A stretch of DNA of 5,933 bases, from NCBI GenBank assembly GCA_007131045.1, contig SLRI01000357.1:1-5933 (forward strand). The letters are read 5' to 3'. The position numbers and the translations under genes were made by a program. The DNA comes from Rhodospirillales bacterium (GTDB taxonomy: Bacteria > Pseudomonadota > Alphaproteobacteria > Geminicoccales > Geminicoccaceae). Below, one piece after another: positions 1-4,575 of the stretch. The notes under the pieces are model-generated. The model did no database searches and was not told the origin of the DNA. It saw nothing but the letters and a program-made list of their open reading frames with translations. Numbering within the stretch: position 1 is the stretch's first letter; each line of letters begins with the position of its first letter.

Positions 1-2
1 CC

Positions 3-266
3 CGCCTCGGCGCGTTCGCGCTGATCGAGGGTCGCGTCTTGCAGGCGAGTGCCCAACAGCGCTATTTCTATCTCAACTTCGGACCGGACTGGCGTACCGA
101 CACGACGGCACGGATCGATCGCGACACGTTGCGTAGCATGCAGCGCGCGGGCTTCGATCCGGAACGGCTGGAAGGACAGCGTGTCCGCCTGCGTGGCACG
201 TTGTTCGCCTCGAACGGCCCGATGATCGAGCTTTGGACACACAAGGGAATCGAGGTTCTGCCGTGA
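3..266 (+). CDS. Thermonuclease (SNase-like) family protein, C-terminal part, 5' end outside window
   Basis: The open frame enters from the left edge and ends at TGA 264-266, leaving 87 visible residues. The visible part contains RYFYLNFGPDWRTDTTARI followed by a conserved-looking stretch with FDPERLEGQRVRLRG and a final IELWTHKGIEVL. This matches the C-terminal segment I know from alphaproteobacterial proteins annotated as thermonuclease/SNase-like family. In those, a beta strand with YLNFG-[RP]-DW-T-D and the LEG-x-RVRVRG segment follow the nuclease OB-fold. The catalytic part, and any signal peptide, lie upstream of the window, so activity cannot be judged. The stop overlaps the GTG start of the M48 protease gene (GTGA), which implies cotranscription and translational coupling. 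An OB-fold nucleic-acid-binding protein without nuclease activity is the main alternative. Confidence 0.7.
   Translation, partial: RLGAFALIEGRVLQASAQQRYFYLNFGPDWRTDTTARIDRDTLRSMQRAGFDPERLEGQRVRLRGTLFASNGPMIELWTHKGIEVLP
252..255 (+). promoter_or_regulatory. Ribosome binding site for the M48 protease GTG start
   Basis: GAGG lies 7 bases before GTG 263 and inside the end of the upstream gene. It supports GTG 263 over the in-frame TTG at 233, which would add ten residues in front of the signal peptide. Confidence 0.6.
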
Positions 267-1753
267 GCCGCCTCAAGACCACACTGATCGCCGCCGCGCT
301 CGTCGGCGCGCTCGTCATCACCTCTGCCTGCACAACCGCACCCGCGGGCGGCGGGCGGATTCTCGCCTTCGGTTCGGTCGAGGACGATGTCCGGATCGGC
401 CGCGAGGCGCACCCGCAAATCCTCCAGCAATACGGCGGCAGCGTCGGCGACCCGGCGGTCGAACGCTACGTCCAGACCCTGGGCACGCAGCTCAAGGACG
501 TCTCCGAGCTGCCCGATATCGACTTCACCTTCACCGTGCTCGACAGCGAGGTGGTCAACGCCTTCGCCCTGCCCGGCGGCTTCGTCTACGTCACCCGGGG
601 CCTGATGGCCTTGGCCGAGGACGAGGCGGAACTCGCCGGCGTGATCGGCCACGAGATCGGCCACGTCACCGCCCGCCACGGCGCCTCGCGCCAGGCCACG
701 GGCACCCTCTTGACCGCCGGGCTCGGGATTTTGGGCGTCATCGGCGGCGCGTATGTGGGTGGCCAGGCCGGCGCCGAGGTCGGCGGCCAGCTCGGCCAGA
801 CCGCGGGCTACGGCCTCACCATGAGCTACTCGCGCAGCCAGGAATACGAGGCCGACCGGCTCGGCGTGCGCTACCTGCATCGCGCCGCCTACGACCCCAC
901 CGCCATGGCGACCTTCCTCGAGGCGCTCGAGCAGAGCTCGCAGCTGCAGGCCCAGCTCGCCGGCGTCAGCGTCGAGCGCGGGGCGATCGATCACTTCTTC
1001 GCCAGCCACCCCAACGCGCCCGACCGGGTCGCCCGGGCCATGGCCGAGGCCCACGACAAGCCGGGCGCCCAGACTCGGCGCAACCGCGATGCGCTGCTCG
1101 AGCAGCTCGACGGTATGGTCTACGGGCAGAGTCCCGAGCAGGGCTTCGTCCTCGGCCAACGCTTCGCCCACCCGGTGCTGCGGCTCGAATTCGAGTATCC
1201 CGAGGGCTACACCCTGATCAACCAGCCGGCCGCCGTGATCGGCCGCGGCGACAACCGCTTTCTCGTCTTCGACATGGGCCGGGCGGAAAACGCCGGGGAC
1301 CCGCGCCGCTACATGGAGCGCGAGTGGCTCGCCGAGGCCAGCTTGCGCGACGTCTCGACCTTCCGCACCGCGACCGGCCAGGACGCCGCGATCGGCTTCG
1401 CCCAGGTCCAGCTCGGCGGCCGCCCGGCGCAGGCCGGCTTCGTCGCGATCCAGGGCGAGGGCCGCGACTTCTATCACTTCACGGTGATCGCCGGGCAGAT
1501 CGGCCAGGCCGAGCGCAACCACCTCCGCGCCGCCGCCGACAGCTTCCGCCGCCTGAGCACCGCCGAAGCCGCCGAGCTGCGGCCGCAGCGTCTCCGCCTC
1601 GTCACCGTCCAGCCCGGCGACACGATCGACAGCCTGGCCCGGCAGATGGCGGTCGACCGGCTGCCGCGCGAGCACTTCATGACCCTCAACGGCCTGAACC
1701 GCGGCCGCGACCTGGTTCCCGGCGAGCGGGTCAAGATCGTGGTGCGCGGCTAG
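263..1753 (+). CDS. M48 family zinc metalloprotease, lipoprotein with C-terminal LysM domain
   Basis: A 496-residue protein read from GTG 263, which overlaps the preceding stop. The N-terminus has a short basic start (SRLK), a hydrophobic core and a lipobox-like ITSAC with Cys23, so a signal-peptidase-II lipoprotein in the periplasm is likely. The -3 residue of the lipobox is Thr, which is not ideal. The zinc protease motif HEIGH is at residues 130-134, with the third ligand in YEADR (Glu196). This is typical of the M48 family that includes BepA and LoiP, which degrade misassembled outer-membrane or periplasmic proteins. A stretch at about 180-215 resembles the usual SYSRSQEYEAD helix. Residues about 290-440 form a domain I cannot name. 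Residues about 446-494 are a LysM-type peptidoglycan-binding module (VQPGDTIDSLA, then LNGLNRG, LVPGERVKIVV). A role in envelope quality control near the cell wall is inferred. BepA proper carries TPRs instead of LysM, so I give no symbol. Confidence 0.93.
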   Translation: MSRLKTTLIAAALVGALVITSACTTAPAGGGRILAFGSVEDDVRIGREAHPQILQQYGGSVGDPAVERYVQTLGTQLKDVSELPDIDFTFTVLDSEVVNAFALPGGFVYVTRGLMALAEDEAELAGVIGHEIGHVTARHGASRQATGTLLTAGLGILGVIGGAYVGGQAGAEVGGQLGQTAGYGLTMSYSRSQEYEADRLGVRYLHRAAYDPTAMATFLEALEQSSQLQAQLAGVSVERGAIDHFFASHPNAPDRVARAMAEAHDKPGAQTRRNRDALLEQLDGMVYGQSPEQGFVLGQRFAHPVLRLEFEYPEGYTLINQPAAVIGRGDNRFLVFDMGRAENAGDPRRYMEREWLAEASLRDVSTFRTATGQDAAIGFAQVQLGGRPAQAGFVAIQGEGRDFYHFTVIAGQIGQAERNHLRAAADSFRRLSTAEAAELRPQRLRLVTVQPGDTIDSLARQMAVDRLPREHFMTLNGLNRGRDLVPGERVKIVVRG

Positions 1754-1785
1754 ACGGCAGCCTTCTGGAGAGTCTCGGGCCTCGA

Positions 1786-2571
1786 TCAGCGAGCAGCGGC
1801 GCGCTGCAGGAGCTGTGCGGTGGCCGCGTTCGCCGGGAAGAACGCCTCGATGGCGAGTTCCGCCAGGGTCAGGTCCAGGGGCGTGCCGAAGACGGTGGTC
1901 GTGCTGATGAAGGCGAGCTCGGCCTCGCCCACCCGCAACCGCAGCGGCACCGCCACCCCGCCCAGGTCCTCGCCCGTGACCGGTGCCGCACCCACGGCCA
2001 CCGGATAGCCGCGCAGCTCCTCGATCAGCCCGGCGATCACCGCATCCCCCGTGGCCTCGAGCTGCTGCTGCAGCCGGGCCAGGAGATGCGCCCGCCATTC
2101 GCGGAAATTGAGAATGCGCGGGGCCAGCCCCTCGGGGTGCAAACCTAGGCGCAGAACGTTGATCGGCGGCTCGAGCAGATGCGCCGACACGCCCTCGAGC
2201 ATCGGACCCAGGGCCCGGTTCGCCATGACCAGCGTCCAGTGCCGATCGACCGCGAGGGCGGGGTAGGGCTCGTGCCCGGCGAGCACCCGCTCGACCGCCA
2301 GACGCGCCGCCGCGAGCGCCGGATCATCGAGCGACCGGGCGGCGAAGACCGGGGCGTAGCCCGCTGCCAGCAGCAGCCTGTTGCGCTCGCGCAGCGGCAC
2401 GGCCAGCACCTCGGCCAGCCGCAGCAACAGCGGCCGGCTCGGCTGCGCCCGGCCAGTCTCGACGAAGCTCAGATGACGTGCCGAGATCCCGGCATCGAGC
2501 GCCAGCGCCAACTGGCTCGCCCGCCGTCGCTGCCGCCAGCTGCGCAAGAGATCGCCCAGTTTCTCGGACAT
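1786..2571 (-). CDS. XRE-family transcriptional regulator, MmyB-like ligand-binding domain
   Basis: A 261-residue protein from ATG 2571. A helix-turn-helix fills about residues 5-60: LGDLLRSWRQRRRASQLALA, then recognition helix ISARHLSFVETGR at 29-41, then the LAEVLAVPLRERNRLLLAAGYAP block. This is the signature of the XRE regulators whose C-terminal half is the MmyB-like domain, a PAS-like fold thought to bind small hydrophobic ligands. That half is seen here at about 90-250, including HEPYPALAVDRHWTLVMANRA. Family members usually begin a few residues before GDLLR, which favours ATG 2571. In-frame ATG 2583 and TTG 2631 are possible, and none has a clear Shine-Dalgarno sequence. The gene converges on the M48 gene with a 32-base gap and diverges from the small membrane-protein gene. 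Control of that gene and of itself is a reasonable inference. The ligand is unknown. Confidence 0.9.
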   Translation of the reverse strand: MSEKLGDLLRSWRQRRRASQLALALDAGISARHLSFVETGRAQPSRPLLLRLAEVLAVPLRERNRLLLAAGYAPVFAARSLDDPALAAARLAVERVLAGHEPYPALAVDRHWTLVMANRALGPMLEGVSAHLLEPPINVLRLGLHPEGLAPRILNFREWRAHLLARLQQQLEATGDAVIAGLIEELRGYPVAVGAAPVTGEDLGGVAVPLRLRVGEAELAFISTTTVFGTPLDLTLAELAIEAFFPANAATAQLLQRAAAR

Positions 2572-2630
2572 GAACGCCGCCATCGCTGGAGCCGATGTCT
2601 TCTCATGCCACCGACAGGCGTCGGGCGCCA

Positions 2631-2647
2631 ATGACCTCGGAGGTAAT
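2631..2647. promoter_or_regulatory. Imperfect palindrome, candidate operator in a divergent spacer
   Basis: ACCTC-G-GAGGT is a perfect 11-bp palindrome at 2634-2644. It extends to 17 bp (2631-2647) with 7 of 8 arm positions complementary. It sits between the divergent starts of the XRE/MmyB regulator (2571) and the small membrane-protein gene (2706), where an autoregulatory operator would be expected. Binding by that regulator is inference only. I see no clear -35/-10 pair for either gene around it. Confidence 0.35.
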
Positions 2648-2692
2648 CGACCCGCCTGCGGTCCCGCCGCATGCTCGAGCCCTCACCAAGAG

Positions 2693-2697
2693 AGGAG
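2693..2697 (+). promoter_or_regulatory. Ribosome binding site for the small membrane protein
   Basis: AGGAG is placed 8 bases before ATG 2706, within AGAGGAG. It is the best Shine-Dalgarno match in the spacer and fixes the start at 2706 rather than the in-frame ATG codons at 2595 and 2631. Confidence 0.75.
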
Positions 2698-2705
2698 CAG
2701 GCATC

Positions 2706-3119
2706 ATGCCGAACTCGACACCGTCACCCCTCCAACGCATCCTCGCTGCCGACGCTGCACTCTGCGCCATCGCGGGCTTGGCACTGGTCGCCGGCGCCGG
2801 GCTCGCGGCCGGGCTGCTCGGCCTGCCCCCGGGGCTCCTGCGCGGCGCCGGCCTCGCCCTCCTTCCGGTGGCCGGCTTCGTCGCCTGGCTCGCCCGGCAG
2901 CCGGCGACGCCGCGGCGCGGGGTCGAGCTGCTGGTCGCCCTCAACCTCGCCTGGGTCGCTGCCAGCCTTCTCTTGCTGGTGAGCGGATGGGTCAGCCCGA
3001 CGGGGCTCGGCACCGCCTTCGTCCTCGCCCAGGCAGCCCTGGTCGCCGCCTTTGCCGCAATGGAAGCAGGCGCCCTGCGCCGCACCGCGACAGCGACCCT
3101 CTCCAGCCGGGCGACCTAG
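2706..3119 (+). CDS. Small four-helix integral membrane protein, function unknown
   Basis: A 137-residue, Ala/Leu-rich protein. Four probable membrane helices can be seen at about residues 12-40, 44-62, 73-93 and 98-120. They are separated by short loops containing PPG, RQPATPRR and SPTG. A charged tail follows from about 124 (LRRTATATLSSRAT). There is no signal peptidase site, no catalytic motif and no obvious metal ligand set. I do not recognise the family by name. It resembles the small uncharacterised inner-membrane proteins often found next to XRE/MmyB regulators. The start is set by a strong AGGAG. The gene lies divergent from such a regulator, with 134 bases between starts, so it is the likely regulated target. 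The TAG stop falls inside a 13-bp tandem duplication. I am confident it is a real gene because GC3 bias follows this frame and the ribosome binding site is good. The function is open. Confidence 0.8.
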   Translation: MPNSTPSPLQRILAADAALCAIAGLALVAGAGLAAGLLGLPPGLLRGAGLALLPVAGFVAWLARQPATPRRGVELLVALNLAWVAASLLLLVSGWVSPTGLGTAFVLAQAALVAAFAAMEAGALRRTATATLSSRAT

Positions 3120-3140
3120 TCTCCAAGCCTAGTCTCCAAG
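3115..3140. repeat. Perfect 13-bp tandem duplication (CCTAGTCTCCAAG x2)
   Basis: Copies are at 3115-3127 and 3128-3140, and one further base (C3141) continues the period. The first copy includes the TAG stop (3117-3119) of the membrane-protein gene. The second lies wholly in the non-coding gap before the convergent aldolase gene. It looks like a simple slippage duplication. Confidence 0.9.
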
Positions 3141-3160
3141 CGAAGCGCAGCAGCCCCGTC

Positions 3161-3191
3161 TCGGCCGGGCGTCGGTCAAGCGCCCGGCCGA
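3161..3191. terminator. Strong GC hairpin between convergent genes, possible bidirectional terminator
   Basis: TCGGCCGGGCG at 3161-3171 is perfectly complementary to CGCCCGGCCGA at 3181-3191, giving an 11-bp stem with a 9-base loop. The loop holds the stop codon of the minus-strand aldolase, and the right arm encodes its last residues. The stem begins 42 bases after the stop of the plus-strand membrane-protein gene. No T-tract follows on either strand, so it is not a canonical intrinsic terminator. It may instead be a Rho-assisted or 3'-end-protecting hairpin. The stem itself is certain and the role is inferred. Confidence 0.5.
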
Positions 3192-3943
3192 TTGGCCGCC
3201 ACGTCGGCCAGCGCCGCCGCCCGCAGCAGCATCGAATCGACCGCCCCCGCCACAACCCCATAGCCCGCCTGGAAGAGCTCGGGCGTGGTTCGCATGCCCG
3301 ACGGCACGGTGCCCAAAGGCTTGCCGCTCGCTTGAAGTGCCGCCTCGCAGCGCTCGACCAGGGCGCGCACCTCTGGATGATCCGTCTGCCCCAGAAGCCC
3401 GATCGAGCCCGCCATGTCGTTGATCCCGATGAAGGGGACGTCGATGCCGTCCACGGCGGCGATCGCCGCCGCGTTCTCGACCGCGGTCGCACTCTCGAGC
3501 TGGCCCATGATCAAGAGGTCGTCCTGCCAGCGTTCGGCATAGGCCGCATCCTTGCCCCAGCGGGTGCAGCGCTGCGACGCCGCGGCATAGCCACGGGTGC
3601 CGGCCGGCGGATAACGGCAGGCGGCGACCGCGGCCGCGGCCGCCTCGGCATCTTCGAGCATCGGCACCATGATCGAGGTGGCGCCGGCATCGAGGATCCG
3701 CTTGAGATAGACCGGATCGTTCCAGGGCACCCGCACCACGAGGTCCGTGCCGGCCGCTTCCGCCGCGCGCATCACGTCGATCGCCGTCTCCAGGCTGCCG
3801 GGCCCATGCTCCTGATCGAGAACGAGAAAATCGTAGCCTGCATGGGCGAGCAATTCCGCGACATCGGCATCGGCCAAGGCCAGCCAAACACCGTAGACCG
3901 GCTCGCCCGCCACGATGCGAGCCTTCAAAGAGCGCTTGCCCAT
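3176..3943 (-). CDS. HpcH/HpaI-family class II aldolase (2-oxo-acid aldolase or citrate lyase-like)
   Basis: A 255-residue protein from ATG 3943, the usual length for the family. It should be a cytoplasmic TIM-barrel enzyme with a divalent metal (Mg, Mn or Co), cleaving or forming a C-C bond between pyruvate and an aldehyde. Key residues align with HpcH almost number for number: Asp43 and His46 in LVLDQEHGPGS, Arg71 in VVRVPWNDP, Gln148 and Glu150 in MGQLESATAVEN (Glu150 metal ligand), and Asp176 in FIGINDMAGSIG (metal ligand). The last motif has GIND where many relatives have GPxD. The lid part with YPPAGTRGYAAASQ is also typical. The acceptor aldehyde cannot be read from sequence; 4-hydroxy-2-oxo-heptanedioate, 2-keto-3-deoxy sugar acids or a dicarboxylic analogue are possible. 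A longer in-frame reading to 4078 would need a GTG start and adds an un-family-like Arg-rich leader. No other pathway gene lies beside it. Confidence 0.93.
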   Translation of the reverse strand: MGKRSLKARIVAGEPVYGVWLALADADVAELLAHAGYDFLVLDQEHGPGSLETAIDVMRAAEAAGTDLVVRVPWNDPVYLKRILDAGATSIMVPMLEDAEAAAAAVAACRYPPAGTRGYAAASQRCTRWGKDAAYAERWQDDLLIMGQLESATAVENAAAIAAVDGIDVPFIGINDMAGSIGLLGQTDHPEVRALVERCEAALQASGKPLGTVPSGMRTTPELFQAGYGVVAGAVDSMLLRAAALADVAANRPGA

Positions 3944-3949
3944 CCGATT

Positions 3950-3954
3950 TCCTC
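3950..3954 (-). promoter_or_regulatory. Ribosome binding site for the aldolase
   Basis: On the minus strand GAGGA precedes ATG 3943 by 6 bases (within CGAGGAAATCGG). This is strong support for the 255-residue form. Confidence 0.75.
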
Positions 3955-4136
3955 GTTTCTGCGAAAAGTGGCGGTCGGCTGCGAGCCGGTCGCGGCGGAC
4001 GGACGAAACCCCTCCTCGCCATCGCCGACCGAGCCCGCCGCACCTAGCGCGACAGGCCGGCAAAATGCAATCGAACACTGTGCTATGCGGCGAATGCCAG
4101 TGCGATATTTAGCGCCTCGCCGACCGTCTTCGGCTA

Positions 4137-4164
4137 TTGACCCGCCTCCATCCATCCATAAACT
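4137..4164 (+). promoter_or_regulatory. Sigma70-like promoter candidate, target unclear
   Basis: TTGACC (4137-4142) and TAAACT (4159-4164) are separated by 16 bases. They match 5 of 6 and 4 of 6 consensus positions. A start near 4171 would give an RNA whose first bases form the 4176-4196 hairpin. No gene starts nearby, so it would serve as a distal prkA promoter, a small RNA promoter, or be chance. Confidence 0.3.
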
Positions 4165-4357
4165 CAAAGCTGTGAGGGAAGCCGTGTCCGCTTCCCGAGT
4201 CCCGCTCTCGACCGCGGTGTAATGCCGAAATCGCGGAACCGGTTGTTTGCGTAAATTCTGTCGAGATGGACCTCGCCCGCCGCGTTGGTCTGCCGGACGT
4301 GGCATTTGGACAAAAGATTCCGAAGTTTAACTTTAAAGGCTGGAGTTGCGTGTTACC

Positions 4358-4386
4358 TTGCGATCTGTCGTGTTATCGCGTATAGG
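4358..4386 (+). promoter_or_regulatory. Sigma70-like promoter candidate for prkA
   Basis: TTGCGA (4358-4363) and TATAGG (4381-4386) are separated by exactly 17 bases. Each matches 4 of 6 consensus positions, and they lie in the AT-richer stretch. Transcription would start near 4393 and leave an untranslated leader of about 180 bases before prkA. No EcfG-type (GGAAC/CGTT) general-stress promoter with proper spacing was found. Confidence 0.35.
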
Positions 4387-4566
4387 GATATGAGGCTTGG
4401 CGATTCGCAACCACTGAGCGCTTTTGGGGTATCGGATCGGGCGCGCTCGAGGGTGCGGACCGGCGGTTCGGTGGGATGGTCGTGAGCGAGCAGGTTGAGA
4501 TGCACAGGTCCTTCGGCTCCCGGTTGGGCTGGCCTGGCCCCCGGCAAGGCGAAGCGGTCGAGCAAC

Positions 4567-4575
4567 GAGGAAGGG
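4567..4575 (+). promoter_or_regulatory. Ribosome binding site of prkA
   Basis: GAGGAAGGG directly precedes ATG 4576. The core AGGA is only 4 bases from ATG 4576, while the purine run ends 9 bases from the in-frame ATG 4585. The site therefore supports this gene but leaves the choice between the two starts open. Confidence 0.7.

Larger units (their letters stand above)
3944..4575. other. Intergenic region between the divergent aldolase and prkA genes (632 bases)
   Basis: No gene is supported here. The part next to the aldolase (to about 4110) is GC-rich and should hold the aldolase leader and promoter, but I cannot pick a minus-strand promoter with confidence. From about 4205 to 4420 the base composition falls well below that of the flanks; 4321-4380 is about 47% GC by hand count. 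This stretch holds the promoter-like boxes for prkA. Small inverted repeats lie at 4119-4134, 4176-4196, 4237-4244 (AACCGGTT) and 4323-4333 (AAGTT-T-AACTT). The last 180 bases before prkA are GC-rich again and contain only doubtful short reading frames. Confidence 0.6.

Noticed and set aside
1793..1807. GCAGCG-GCG-CGCTGC hairpin as a terminator for the M48 gene
   Set aside because: It has only a 6-bp stem with a 3-base loop and no T-tract, and it lies in the coding end of the regulator. Such palindromes are expected by chance in this composition.
68..2098. A 676-codon open frame on the minus strand, opposite the nuclease and M48 genes and crossing the regulator gene
   Set aside because: It is stop-free because the real genes have very high GC at third positions. 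Its product is low-complexity Ala/Gly/Arg/Asp with no recognisable domain, while the sense frames carry clear family motifs.
2572..2631. Longer start (TTG 2631) for the XRE/MmyB regulator
   Set aside because: It adds 20 residues not typical of the family and would use a GAGGT only 2 bases from the start. It would also place the start on the palindrome.
3129..4043. A 304-codon minus-strand frame overlapping the aldolase in another phase
   Set aside because: It is a shifted-frame shadow: only the frame ending at 3176 shows HpcH motifs and has GAGGA before its ATG.
2570..4222. A 550-codon plus-strand open frame crossing the membrane-protein and aldolase genes
   Set aside because: It conflicts with two well-supported genes with good ribosome binding sites and has Arg/Pro-rich noise composition.
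4235..4260. GGAAC at 4235-4239 as an EcfG general-stress promoter for prkA
   Set aside because: No CGTT-like -10 element occurs 16-18 bases downstream; the bases there are within AAATTCTG.
4285..4485. A 66-codon plus-strand frame from TTG 4285
   Set aside because: It has a weak start, no ribosome binding site and mixed third-position composition, and it would run through the promoter candidate of prkA.
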